The position numbers were made by a program, and so were the translations under genes. The notes beneath the pieces are model-generated. The model was not told the DNA's origin. It did no database searches and was given only the letters and a program-made list of their open reading frames with translations. Source: Methylosinus sp. H3A (GTDB taxonomy: Bacteria > Pseudomonadota > Alphaproteobacteria > Rhizobiales > Beijerinckiaceae). Taken from it: a DNA stretch of 64,000 nucleotides. The DNA lies in NCBI RefSeq assembly GCF_015709455.1, contig NZ_JADNQW010000004.1, positions 62,001 to 126,000 on the forward strand, read 5' to 3'. Each line of letters begins with the position of its first letter. The stretch's first letter is position 1. Of the stretch, positions 9,151 to 19,200 are shown piece after piece.

Positions 9151-9559
9151 CCAAAAGAGGACCGGAAGGCCTCCCGGTGGCCGGCTTCAGTTCGGAATGG
9201 TAGCCGACTTCAAATCGGAACGCCGGCCGAAATCGGAATCCTCGGCCGGATTGCGTCGGAATTCGCAACCGCATGCACCGCCACCTCCTATCGAATCAGA
9301 ACGCGCCAATTGCCGCTTCCAAGGTCCGTCGCGGTAATTTTCTCGCCGAGAAATGCCTCGATGATCGCGACATTCGTCAGCATATGCGGCGACGGCGCGC
9401 AGGTGACAAAAGCGCCGACCGCGCCGAGCGCCAGGGCAGAAGCAACTGATCGGCGAGATGAGCGCCGACCGGATGGTCTCCGAGAAGATATGTTGCAACC
9501 TGCGTCGCGCATTCCTCTTTCCGGCGAACAACGACACTTCCATCGGCTTTCGACGCAAT
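9151..9559. other. Gap region without a convincing gene
   Basis: This stretch has several short ORFs on both strands and none has a recognisable family. A minus-strand frame contains PHMLTNVAIIEAFLGEKI and WRVLIR (9288 onward), which reads like a natural protein tail but has no believable start. Between 9195 and 9250 a motif like ATCGGAA recurs several times at roughly 20-base spacing, possibly an IS end. Confidence 0.3.
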
Positions 9560-10259
9560 CTATTCCTTGGAATAAAAAGAATAGACCTCCCTCCAATTAT
9601 CACCGTCGCGTATTTTCAGCCTCATGAAGGCCCGCCGATCCATTAGAGGTTTCTTCTCCTTACATTTTTGCTGTAGCAGCAGTCCAATGATTTGGCACAC
9701 TTTTACGATTTCGTTGAAGGGTTCGATCACGAATCTATCCACGTTCTGAAATTGCAGACTGGCCTTGTCAATTAGACAGTCCAACCTTAGCTGCGTGCTT
9801 TGCATGGCAGCGTCGTCGGGACCCCGCACCAAGTAGGCGCTAATAGCGCCTCTAAACATCGCCAGCCGCTTCATTAGCTCTTTGCAGCTCTTTACTAATT
9901 CATCGATGATTTCTGACCATCCCGCTAACAGAGGAGGAAGTCTATTCCGCGCTTCAATTACGCCAACAAGATCCGCCTTTATACAAAGAACTGCGTCCTT
10001 TAATCCTTTCATATTCTTTGCCTGTTGGCCATGTGTGTTAATTTTTGCATCCAACGTATTTACAACCCTTGAGGCATTTGTGATATCCGCGAGTAGCTTT
10101 ACTCTCGTAATCTGCGGAAATTCATGCGGATATGAATACACGGCACCCTCGGCGAGTCCTCTCCACGTCTTGCAGGTTAGGATAGCGGCCTTTAAGTCGT
10201 TTGGGTCTTGCAGGTAGGTAAAAATTTTGGTCCATAGCTCATTCGGGAGTCTCTCCATG
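9560..10259 (-). CDS. F-box domain protein (eukaryote-like)
   Basis: 232-residue protein from ATG 10259, with GGAGG eight bases upstream. Residues 3-40 match an F-box closely: RLPNELWTKIFTYL, then DPNDLKAAILTCKTWRGLAE. In eukaryotes this motif docks Skp1 in ubiquitin ligases. In bacteria it is rare and known mainly in secreted effectors such as VirF of Agrobacterium and Legionella and Ralstonia proteins. The rest is mostly helical and has no leucine-rich or WD repeats that I recognise. The gene is AT-richer than its surroundings (24 of 60 bases are G or C at 9661-9720) and lies between IS fragments, so horizontal acquisition is likely. No secretion signal was identified. The F-box call rests on pattern recognition. 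Confidence 0.65.
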
Positions 10260-10788
10260 TTCAAGGCCTCCTTCGAGAAAAGCGCGCATGGGTCCTAACC
10301 CGGAAAATTCAGCGTCGGTTGGCGGGAGTGTTGCAGAGCCTTAAACTAGCTTCGAGTTCGGTTTCGAATCCAACTCGCGCTGTTTCGAAGCCGCCACGTC
10401 CCACCATGAACGATCCTACCCTGCCGCTTTCCGCCCTGTCACCTACCTCCGGGCAAGACCCTCGTCGCCAAATTCAACGGCTGCCTTGTCCTCCGATGAG
10501 AGCGTGCTGCTGCCACGCGAGAGATCGAGCGTAATCCGGTGCAGCCGCAGCACATCGATCGGCTGTGGACGGCGGGCGCGGCAGTTGACCTCGGTTCGGA
10601 GGGGACCGATAAATTAACTGGGTTGCGATGGCGATGTCATTTCTGGAGGCGCCTTCCCGTCAATGCGGCTTTTCGAGGCTGTGAATCGGCTCGACGCCTT
10701 GACCCCCAATCGGCAAGGGGTCACGAAACCAAGCCGTTGATTGCTCCAGTATATTTTTATGGCCTCCGCGCCGATTGGGGGTCAACCT
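10260..10788. other. Gene-free stretch before IS256
   Basis: Only short, low-quality ORFs occur here and none resembles a known protein. Notable content is the long inverted repeat listed separately at its right end. Confidence 0.4.
10697..10787. repeat. Inverted repeat, 16-bp arms
   Basis: TTGACCCCCAATCGGC (about 10697-10712) is repeated in inverted orientation as GCCGATTGGGGGTCAA (about 10770-10785), with some 57 bases between. It ends almost at the left end of the IS256 element. It may be a pair of ends of a small non-autonomous element, a leftover IS21-type end, or a protein-binding site. No coding sequence lies inside. Confidence 0.6.
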
Positions 10789-12087
10789 GGGGACTGTCAG
10801 GAATCTTGTGTGTGGGGCCATAGTAGAACCGCAGGAGGCGGGCTATGGCGATCAAGAAGGGCACATTGGACCAATTGCTGTCGGGACGCGATCCGAAGGA
10901 GGTTTTTTCCAAGGATGGCTTGTTCGATGAGCTGAAGAAGGCGCTGGCGGAACGGGTTCTGAACGCGGAGATGGACGACCATCTCGAGAGCGAAGCGGCG
11001 GCGGGCAAGGCGAACCACCGCAACGGCTATTCGAAGAAGACCGTGCTGACCGAGACGTCGAAGATCGACATCAGGGTCCCGCGGGACCGGGAGGGGAGCT
11101 TCGATCCCAAGCTGATCGCGCGCTATCAGCGCCGCTTTCCCGGCTTCGACGAGAAAATCGTGTCGATGTATGCGCGCGGCATGACGGTGCGCGAGATCCA
11201 GGGCCATTTGCTCGAGCTCTACGGCCTGGAAGTCTCGCCCGATCTGATCTCGACAGTCACCGACGCCGTGCTGGAGACCGTCGCCGAATGGCAGAACCGG
11301 CCGCTCGAGGCGATGTATCCCTTGGTTTTCTTCGACGCGCTGCGCGTCAAAATCCGCGACGAAGGCCTGGTCCGCAACAAGGCCGTCTATGTGGCGCTCG
11401 GCGTCACGCCGGACGGAACGAAGGACATTCTGGGGCTTTGGATCGAGACCTCGGAGGGCGCCAAATTCTGGCTTCGGGTGATGAACGAGCTGAAGAACCG
11501 CGGCGTCGGCGACATACTGATCGCCGTGGTCGACGGCCTGAAGGGCTTTCCGGAGGCGATCAATGCGGTGTTTCCGCAGACGACCGTGCAGACCTGCATC
11601 GTGCATCTCATTCGAAACCCGATGGAATTCGCCTCATACAAGGACCGCAAGGCGATCGCCGCCGCGCTGAAGACGATCTATCGCGCCCCGACCGCCGAGG
11701 CGGCCAAAGAGGCGTTGGAGGCCTTCGACGGCGGCCATTGGGGCAAGAAATATCCGTCGATCGCGCAGGGCTGGCGGCGCAATTGGGAGCAGGTCATCCC
11801 GTTTTTCGCCTTTCCGATCGCGGTACGGCGGATCATCTACACGACGAACGCCATAGAATCCTTGAACGCGAAGCTGCGGCGCGCCGTGCGGACGAGAGGG
11901 CATTTTCCGACTGACGATGCGGCGATGAAGCTCCTCTATCTCGTCTTGCGCCAAGTCGCCGGGGAGTGGAAAATGGCGCCGCGCGAATGGTGCGAGGCGA
12001 AAAATCAATTCGCCATCATGTTCGACGATCGCTTCGTCGCGGCGTGATGGAAACCCGGCCCCGCACACAAGATTCCTGACAGTCCCC
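10789..12087 (+). mobile_element. Complete IS256-family insertion sequence
   Basis: Bounded by inverted repeats of about 31 bp with one mismatch: GGGGACTGTCAGGAATCTTG at the left (from 10789) and its complement ending at 12087. It contains one full transposase gene. The flanking 8-9 bases do not match (GTCAACCT at the left, GGCAGCTC at the right), so the original target duplication has been lost by later rearrangement. Confidence 0.88.
10845..12047 (+). CDS. IS256-family (mutator type) transposase
   Basis: 400-residue, full-length transposase starting MAIKKGTLDQLLSG, preceded by AGGAGG. The N-terminal half contains the DNA-binding region (VLNAEMDDHLESEAAAGK, HRNGYSKKTV). The catalytic DDE residues are in VFFDALRVK, VVDGLKGF and TNAIESLN. 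It should be able to act in trans on the truncated copy at 7974-8757, which shares its right end. Intact and probably active or recently active. Confidence 0.92.
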   Translation: MAIKKGTLDQLLSGRDPKEVFSKDGLFDELKKALAERVLNAEMDDHLESEAAAGKANHRNGYSKKTVLTETSKIDIRVPRDREGSFDPKLIARYQRRFPGFDEKIVSMYARGMTVREIQGHLLELYGLEVSPDLISTVTDAVLETVAEWQNRPLEAMYPLVFFDALRVKIRDEGLVRNKAVYVALGVTPDGTKDILGLWIETSEGAKFWLRVMNELKNRGVGDILIAVVDGLKGFPEAINAVFPQTTVQTCIVHLIRNPMEFASYKDRKAIAAALKTIYRAPTAEAAKEALEAFDGGHWGKKYPSIAQGWRRNWEQVIPFFAFPIAVRRIIYTTNAIESLNAKLRRAVRTRGHFPTDDAAMKLLYLVLRQVAGEWKMAPREWCEAKNQFAIMFDDRFVAA

Positions 12088-12607
12088 GGCAGCTCGCGCT
12101 CCCAGAGATCGAACAACGCCTGCACGATATCGACCGACGTCGCCCTTCGCGCCGCCAGGCGCGCCTGCGGCGGCTGACCACGCACCTCCTCCTCGACGGC
12201 CCACAGCAGCTTCATCTGCTCCACCATCGCCGTCGCGACGATCGACTCGCCGTTCGCGTGGAGTTCGAAGAACCGGCGGCGCAGATGGGCCCAACATCCG
12301 GCCAGACGCAGCCCGTTGGATTGAGGAGCGCCCGCGAGCTTGCGATATCCCGCATAGCCGTCGCATTGCAGGATGCCGCGATAGTCGCCCAGGTGGCGCG
12401 CCGCGCAATCGCCGGATCGGCTCCCCTCGAACCGATAGGCGACCATCGGCGGTCCCGCGCCTCCGAACGGCCGATCATCCCGCGCATAGGCCCACAACCA
12501 TGACGTCTTGGTCTTCCCGGCGCCAGGGCTCAGCGTGGGCAGCGTCGTTTCGTCGGCGAAGATCCGTTCGCCCTCGCGGATGAGCGCGAGCACATGCGCC
12601 GCGAGCT
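12088..12607 (-). pseudogene. IS66-family TnpC fragment
   Basis: Minus-strand frame with IS66 transposase motifs: [14 protein letters not shown] (first catalytic Asp), LWAYARDDRPFGG, ILQCDGYAGYRKLA (second Asp), and GCWAHLRRRFFELH. The N-terminal part and the region with the last catalytic Glu are missing. The right end of IS256 abuts it at 12087, and an IS3 orfA head is fused in frame on its other side. Confidence 0.85.
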
Positions 12608-12839
12608 CCTGACCGAAAACGCCCGCCGCGCCTTCGAGAAGCTGGCCCTTCCAGGTCGTGATCTGGTTCGGATGAACGTCGAACTGCTGCGCCAGCTCGG
12701 ACAGGGTCTTCTCGCCCTTGATCGCGGCCAAAGCCACCTTCGCTTTAAACGCCGGAGAATGCGTCCGGCGGCTCTTCTTCGTCATCGAATGCTCCTGATT
12801 CGCAGCGAGAATCCTCGCCGCTGTCAGGCAGAAAATCCA
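12608..12839 (-). pseudogene. IS3-family orfA head and terminal repeat
   Basis: Encodes a normal IS3 OrfA start, [20 protein letters not shown], then the HTH region [19 protein letters not shown], from ATG 12785. After GAAGVFG the frame runs straight into IS66 sequence. The reverse complement of 12821-12839 (TGGATTTTCTGCCTGACAG) is probably the element's left inverted repeat. No matching orfB follows in the correct order. Confidence 0.8.
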
Positions 12840-12875
12840 CTCACGCTACCGTCCGAATTTCGGAGGCCGGCTCTC

Positions 12876-13020
12876 CTTGCGGCGTGCCCCTGTCCGTCTC
12901 ATGCCACTTGCCGCTCTCCAAGATGCCGGCTTCGAGCCACATCCGGATCAACCGGAGGACTCGAGGATCGGCGAGGCTTGGCGCGAGGAGGTTCCGCAAC
13001 TGATACAGCCATCGCGGCCA
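12876..13020 (-). pseudogene. ltrA: Group II intron reverse transcriptase fragment
   Basis: The minus-strand frame reads [14 protein letters not shown], then [16 protein letters not shown], then [12 protein letters not shown]. This is the RT domain of a group II intron-encoded protein up to the GTPQG motif; the family match then stops. The catalytic YADD region and maturase domain are absent. Confidence 0.7.
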
Positions 13021-13136
13021 TTCGACGGCTTCGTCGAACACTCCAAGCGGGTCTCGCCGACATGCCTGATCCATTTGGAACGTAACCGCTACAGCGTGCC
13101 GGCTTCGTTCGCCAATCGCCCCGTCAGTGTTACGGC
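13018..13136 (+). pseudogene. istA: IS21 istA fragment
   Basis: The frame reads [18 protein letters not shown] and [18 protein letters not shown], a conserved C-terminal block of the IstA transposase. It is a short internal piece without start or end, abutting the intron RT scrap on the opposite strand. Confidence 0.7.
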
Positions 13137-13221
13137 ATCTAAAAGCGCTGGAGAAGCACGCGGATGCGAATGGGTCAGGCTCTATATCCGGCGGTTCATA
13201 ACCCAGGCCAGTCCCCCTGGG

Positions 13222-13241
13222 TAAAAATTTGCGACAGAACC
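13222..13241. repeat. Solitary IS6 terminal repeat
   Basis: TAAAAATTTGCGACAGAACC reads, in complement, GGTTCTGTCGCAAATTTTTA. This matches the ends of the IS6 copies at 19611 and 25879. No transposase sequence remains next to it. Confidence 0.6.
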
Positions 13242-13513
13242 CCCACTGGCGCATTGGAGAGCCCCTGCGACTCCCATGTCACGTCGCTGCGCCAGACGGC
13301 GGGGGCGCCGTGCCCACCTTCCTCGCCCTGGCTGCGCAGGCCGAGCCTTGTGACGTCGCTGCCTTCATTGACATATATTTCCTATAGATTAATTTGGGTT
13401 TGTCGGCGGGATCCCGTGATGAAACCTCCGACGCGTTCACGCAGAAACGATCTTGAACGCAAACGAATGCTGCCGCGAATTGCAATATTGGCTATTTGTT
13501 TCAGGAGGGAATT

Positions 13514-14299
13514 ATGTTGCCGGTCCACGTGGAGCATTATGATGTCGTCGGACAGAGCTATTCAGAAACGCGACGGGCGGAGCCTGGCATAGTCGGCGTA
13601 TTGGCGATTGTTCTGGAAGTCGATCGAGGTGGGACATTTCTCGATATCGCCTGCGGCTCGGGAAATTATGCTGCGGCTTTAGCGCAAAGGGGAGGCTGCT
13701 GGACCGGGGTCGACATTTCGGAGACGATGCTCCGACAGGCCAGGGGACACAAGTCAAGCGTCAGTTGGGCGCTGGGGCGGGCGGAGGAGCTTCCGATCCA
13801 GGACAACGCTCTCTCCGGCGCCATCATTGTGAACGCGTTGCATTTTCTTGATGCTTCGCGTGTATTTCATGAAGCCTACAGGGCGCTTTCCGCCGGACGG
13901 TTGATCATTTTTGCGCCAATGCCCGATCTGGTGCGAACTTGGTGGTTAGGCCGCTATTTTCCGGACATGATCGACTCCATCGCCCGTTCATTGTTGTCAG
14001 AAGCCGATATCCACTCTCGGCTCTTGGACGCGGGATTCAAGATTGAGGAAACCCAAATTTATTTCGTCGCGGAAGGGCCGGTTGATTTGTTTATATATTC
14101 CGGCAAATATGCTCCAGAGATATATTTCAAGAAAAAAATTCGAGACAACATGTCCCAATTCAGAAACCTCTGCCGACCCGCTGAACTTGATGCAGGTTTG
14201 AACCTTCTTCGACGAGACCTTGAAAGCGGGGCGTTTTGGCGGGAGCATCTGCCCCGTGAGCGAATACCCGACTATGCGTTCGTGATCGCCAGAAAATGA
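13514..14299 (+). CDS. Class I SAM-dependent methyltransferase
   Basis: 261-residue protein from ATG 13514, chosen because AGGAGGG lies at ideal spacing upstream. The SAM-binding motif I is GTFLDIACGSGNYAAALA, followed by the acidic motif II (TGVDISETML) and motif IV region (GAIIVNALHFLD). It resembles methyltransferase domain 11/25 enzymes that act on small molecules. There is no sequence clue to the substrate. It stands alone between IS debris with no operon partner; ATG-rich codons and AT-rich patches near the end (14085-14150) hint at foreign origin. Confidence 0.82.
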   Translation: MLPVHVEHYDVVGQSYSETRRAEPGIVGVLAIVLEVDRGGTFLDIACGSGNYAAALAQRGGCWTGVDISETMLRQARGHKSSVSWALGRAEELPIQDNALSGAIIVNALHFLDASRVFHEAYRALSAGRLIIFAPMPDLVRTWWLGRYFPDMIDSIARSLLSEADIHSRLLDAGFKIEETQIYFVAEGPVDLFIYSGKYAPEIYFKKKIRDNMSQFRNLCRPAELDAGLNLLRRDLESGAFWREHLPRERIPDYAFVIARK

Positions 14300-14483
14300 C
14301 CCCCTACTCTCAGGCGGCGCAAAGGAACAGGCTGCCGACGCGCACAAGGGGCTTCGATAAAACCCTTCGGGACGCTAGGCACCGCCGATTGTCCGGCGAA
14401 TACTGATCTGAAATGGACCCGCGTAGCGGGACCGCTGGAGCCAGCTTGTTAGTTGGGAATCCGGACCGCTTCCGATCCCTTTA

Positions 14484-15120
14484 TCACGCTGCCAAAGGCT
14501 TCGTCTGCTGCTGTTGCTGTGGGAATGTGGTCAACGCGTCAGCGTTGTCCATCATGTCCACAGCCGTCGTATCCGCCATGCCGTCGCGCCAAAACGCCAT
14601 CGGCGTCCGATATCCGAGCGCCTGATGAAGGCGCCGCTCATTGTAGAACTCCATCCACGAGGCGAGCCCGATTTTCGCCTCGACGCCGTCGGCGTAGCCT
14701 TTGAGATAGACGTCCTCATGTTTGAGCGAGCGCCATAGACGTTCGATGAAAACATTGTCCATCCAGCGGCCTCGGCCATCCATGGAGATCTTGATCTCAG
14801 CCGCGGTCAGCGCGCCGGTGAAGGCGGCCGAGGTGAACTGCGAGCCCTGATCGGTGTTGAAAATCTCGGGCCGGCCGTGTTTGGCCAGAGCGTCTTCGAG
14901 CGCCCCGATGCAAAACGAAACGTCCATCGTATTGGAGAGCCGCCACGACAAAACTGCCCGGCTAGCCCAGTCGATGATCGCGACGAGATAGAGGAAGCCG
15001 CGACCAATCGGAATGTAGGTGATATCGCTCGCCCAGACGTGATTCGGCCGCTCGATCTTCAGATTGCGTAGAAGATACGGAAAGATCTTGTGCCCCGGAG
15101 CCGGCTTTGTCGTGTTCGGC
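14484..15120 (-). pseudogene. IS3-family orfB, 5'-truncated
   Basis: Encodes the integrase core of an IS3 transposase: VWASDITYIPIGRGFLYL (first Asp), EIFNTDQGSQFTS (second Asp), VFIERLWRSLKHEDVYLK (Glu). The N-terminal helical region and orfA are missing. The C-terminus ends in a poly-Gln run and KPLAA. All three catalytic residues persist, but the gene has no valid start. Confidence 0.85.
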
Positions 15121-15229
15121 CTCGGCCTGCCGCGCGCCAAATAAGGTGAGAGTCAGCGACCATTGACCGCGCGTTGCAGCCGATACGAGAGCGTAGCGGA
15201 GCGTGCATCGTGCCTTTCGATGCACGCCT

Positions 15230-15896
15230 ATGCCGGACGACAGGACGCGACGCGCGGACGGCGCGACGGCACGCCCGCGGCGGCGGCCGGGCGCCGATTC
15301 TCGTCGAGGCGAAGCCGAATGCCCGATGGTCTCTCGACTTCGTGCACGACCAGCTCGCCAGCGGCCGACGATTCCGCATCCTCAACATCGTCGACGACGC
15401 GACGCGAGAATGCCTGGCTGCGACCCCGGACACGTCGATCTCCGGAAAGCGGGTGGCGCGCGAGCTGTCGGCGCTGATCGAAAGGCGCGGCAAGCCCGGC
15501 ATGATCGTTTCCGACAATGGGACGGAGTTCACCTCGAACGCCGTCCTGTCCTGGTCAGAGGAGAACGAGGTGGAGTGGCATTTCATCATGCCCGGCAAGC
15601 CGATGCAGAACGGCTTCTGCGAGAGCTTCAACGGCCGCATGCGGGACGAGCTGCTCAACGAGACGCTGTTCTTCGGCCTCGACCATGCGAGAGAGAAAGT
15701 CCGCTCTTGGGTTCACGATTATAACCACCGGCGCCCGCACTCTTCCCTCGGCTATGCGACGCCGGCGGACTATGCGGCCGCGCTCACCGCAACAGGCGAT
15801 CGGCTGCGCAATCCGGACCAGCTCCGCCGATCGCCTGTTGCTCACCCCACGCCCGCGGGCGTATCAACCGCCGGGACTCAAATCGCCGCTGGATGA
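15230..15896 (+). pseudogene. IS3-family orfB, second type, 5'-truncated
   Basis: Integrase-core protein with [26 protein letters not shown] and [17 protein letters not shown] as the DDE triad and [17 protein letters not shown] at the end. It differs in sequence and orientation from the orfB at 14.5 kb, so it comes from another IS3 subgroup. The first third is missing or out of frame. The right end is probably the CTTCGGGGGCACGTCA stretch just after the stop. Confidence 0.85.
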
Positions 15897-15917
15897 AACT
15901 TCGGGGGCACGTCAGGC

Positions 15918-16037
15918 GCGATCCTGCTCGAGACGAACGATGAATGGGCCGTGCAGCGCGGTCGCTATATGACGCTGGAAACCATCGCGTCTTTGAGCGA
16001 TGATCCCATCGTCAGGCTGTCCGCCGTGACCGCCTGA
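15918..16037 (+). pseudogene. Mutator-type transposase, C-terminal scrap
   Basis: The frame AILLETNDEWAVQRGRYM followed by LETIASLSDDPIV and a TGA at 16035-16037 matches the tail of another IS256/mutator-family transposase common in rhizobia. It is not related to the IS256 copies elsewhere in the window. Confidence 0.6.
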
Positions 16038-16106
16038 CCATTCCGGCCAAAGCCGGAAATCCCGGTGGCCGCCTCGATCCAGCTACACCACGCTCTGGGA
16101 CACGAT

Positions 16107-16126
16107 CGAAAAATTCGCGACAGAGC
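16107..16126. repeat. Solitary IS6 terminal repeat
   Basis: GAAAAATTCGCGACAGAGCT matches the outer end of the IS6 copies (GAAAAATTCGCGACAGAGCC at 9131-9150 and 20391-20410) except for the last base. It marks a further IS6-associated break just downstream of the RND gene. Confidence 0.55.
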
Positions 16127-16288
16127 TAAAATAGCTCATTTGATGAGTGCGTCCACCGTATTCGAAGAACACGATAACGCAACGATCAGCACGACAAAGT
16201 AGGTCTCGTCGAAACGCGACAGTTCTCCGACTCGGCGCATGACGGCCGCAAAGACTCGGCCACGTCCCTATGCGTGGACATGCGACAT

Positions 16289-19200
16289 TCAGGATTTGCC
16301 AGCACGGCTTCGCGACAGCCGGTCGATGAGCACATAGACGACCGGGGTGGTGTATAAAGTGAGCAGCAAGCTCGAAAGAATGCCCCCAGCGATCGATATT
16401 CCGAGGGGCTGGCGAATTTCGGCGCCCTCCCCATTGCCGAGCGCCAGGGGCAGAGCGCTGAAAAAGGCGATTGCCGTCGTCATCATGATCGGCCGAAGCC
16501 GTTCGACGCAGGCGAGCTCTATCGCTCGCGCCGCGTCGAGGCCGGTAGAGCGCTGCGCCGCGAGCGCGACGTCGATCATCATGATCGCGTTCTTCATCGC
16601 CACGCCGGTCAACATGAGCAGCCCGATCATGGCGAATAGCGACAGCTCGGTCTTCGTCGACAAGAGCGCGAGCGCGGCGCCGACGCCCGCGGACGGAAGC
16701 GTCGACAAGATCGTTATCGGATGGACGTAGCTCTCGTAGAGCACGCCGAGGATGATGTACACCACCGCGATCGCTCCGAAGATCAGAAATCCGTAGCTTC
16801 CAAATATCCCTTCGAACGGGCCTGTCGGCGTGAACAGCTCGCCATGAATCGATGGCGGAGCCCCGATGCGCGCCAAAGTCTCCCGAATGAAGGACGCCGC
16901 GCCGGCGACAGATTCGGTCGGAGGAAGGCTGAATGAGATCCCGACCGACGCCGATCCTGCCCAGTGATTGACGGCGATCGGCGCGAGGACCGGTGTGAGC
17001 CGTCCGAGTTGCGCGAGCGGGGCCGCGCGGGCGGGCGCTCGGGCCACCGGCGTCGCGCCACGGCTCTCGACGCCCGACCCCGAGCCGGGAGGAACGAAAA
17101 AGAAATTCTCGAGCGATCGCGGCCGACCGACGAATTGGGGAGCGAGCTCCATGACCACATGATATTGATTGTGCGCCGCATAGAGTGTCGACACATGACG
17201 CTGGCCGAAGGCGTCGTAGAGCTCATTGTCGATATCGGCGGCAGTGAGATTGAGGCGCGCGGCGGCGACGCGGTCGATCTCGAGCCGCGTCTGAAGGCTC
17301 TTGTCTTGCTGATCGGAGACGACATCGAGCAGCCGACCGCTGGCCGCGAGAGCCTCCGTCAGCCGTGGCGCCCAAAAGCGTAGCGCGCCGAGATCGTCGG
17401 ACTTCAAAATATAGGTGTAATTCGCCGTTCCCGACGCGACGGTGAAAGCGAGATCCTGAACGGATCGAAGCGCGATGGTCGCTCCGCTTATTTGCCGCAA
17501 GGGAGCGCGCAATCGTGCGATCACCTCATCGGCCGACACGCGTCGCGTCCCGCGTGGCTTCAGCCAGACCAGAAGGTCGGCGCGATTGTTGGACGTCGGC
17601 CCATTGAGATTTCCGCCGATCGTTCCAGTCGCAGCGAAGACGTCCGGATCTTTCTGCAAGACTCCGATCGTCTGCTCGAGCTTGCGCGTCATCACTGTGT
17701 AGGAGGCGCTCTGATCGGCGATGATCGTGCCGCGCACGCGTCCCGTGTCCTGGAAGGGAAACAGGCTCTTCGGGATTGCCGCAAAGAGATAGAGATTGAG
17801 GACGATGACGCTGCTCAACGCCGCCATTGTCGACACCGGACGCGCGATCATCGCGGAAAGCGAATATGAATAGGCCTTCGTCAAGCAACCCCACAGACGC
17901 TCGCTGGGTCTGGCGTCCTGCGCGCGCATGCGGAGAACATGGCCGCATAACATGGGGGTCGTCGTGAGGGACAGAACCATCGAGACGACGATCGCAACCG
18001 TCAGCACGATTGCGAATTCACGCAGCATGCGTCCGATGACGCCGTCGAGAAACGACACTGGCAGAAAGACCGCGACGAGCGAGAGGCTCATCGCAATGAT
18101 CGTGAAGGCCGCCTCTCGCACGCTCTCCATCGCGGCGTTGAAAGGATGCGCCCCGGCCTCGATGCGGCGCATCGCGCATTCGACGACGACGATCGCGTCA
18201 TCGACGATCACGCCTGTCGCGATGGTGAGCGCCATCAGCGACAAATTGTTGATCGAATAGCCGAAAGCGTACATGAGCGCGAAGGTCGTCGACAATGTCG
18301 CCGGGATCGTGATGGTGGAGATCAGCGTCACCTTCGCATCGCGTAGAAACAGGAAGACGACGACGACGACGAGGACGATGGCGATCAGCAGAGCGAGCTC
18401 GAGTTCGCGCAGCGAATTGCGGATCGTGAGCGTCCTGTCTTGAACGACGTCGATCTGCAGATCGCCGGGCAGGGCATGGGAGAGGGCGGGCAGCAGCGCG
18501 CGCACGCGATCGACGGTCTCGACCATATTTGCGCCCGGCTGGCGATAGAGAATGACCTGGACCGCGGGCGCGCCATTGCAAAGGCCCATGGTGCGCAGAT
18601 CCTCGACCGAATCGGCGACGTCGGCGATGTCCGCGAGACGAACCGGTCCGCCATTGCGGGTCGCGACGATGATGTCTCGGTAATCGGCGGCCTTGAAAAT
18701 CTGGTCGTTCGCGTAGATCTGCAGCCGGCTCTCGTTGGACTCCAACGCCCCCTTCGGATGGCTGACATTCGTGGCGGCGATCGCCACTCGGACATCTTCG
18801 AGCGCTACTCCATATTTCGCAGTGAGACCGGGGTTGAGCTCGATGCGAACGCCGGGAAGAGAGGAGCCGACGATCAGGACGCGCCCGACGCCGTCCACCT
18901 GCGCGAGCTTCTGCTGCAGAACGACAGTCGCGGCGTCATAGATCGCGCTCTGGGACAGCTTGGACGAGGTCAAGGCCAGGATAAAGATCGGATTCTCGCC
19001 CGGATTGGCCTTGGTGTAAGTCGGATTGGCGCGCAACGTCGCCGGCAAATCGACTCGCGCCGAATTGATCGCGGCCTGAACGTCGCGCGCCGCGCCATCC
19101 ACGCTGCGGGCGAGCCCGAATTCGAGGAAGACCGACGACATGCCGGAGATGCTGGACGATGAAATTTCCCGAACGTCGGCGATCCTGCCCAAGTGACGTT

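Noticed and set aside
10319..10823. Two short open frames between the F-box gene and IS256
   Set aside because: No ribosome site, no recognisable domain and unnatural composition; the second runs into the IS256 end.
11640..12087. The C-terminal third of the chimeric minus-strand frame as a real protein domain
   Set aside because: It is antisense to the IS256 transposase; only the IS3 and IS66 parts have family matches.
14085..14150. AT-rich stretch in the methyltransferase gene as a possible insertion site or promoter
   Set aside because: It is in frame coding sequence (YSGKYAPEIYFKKKIRDN) and needs no separate explanation.
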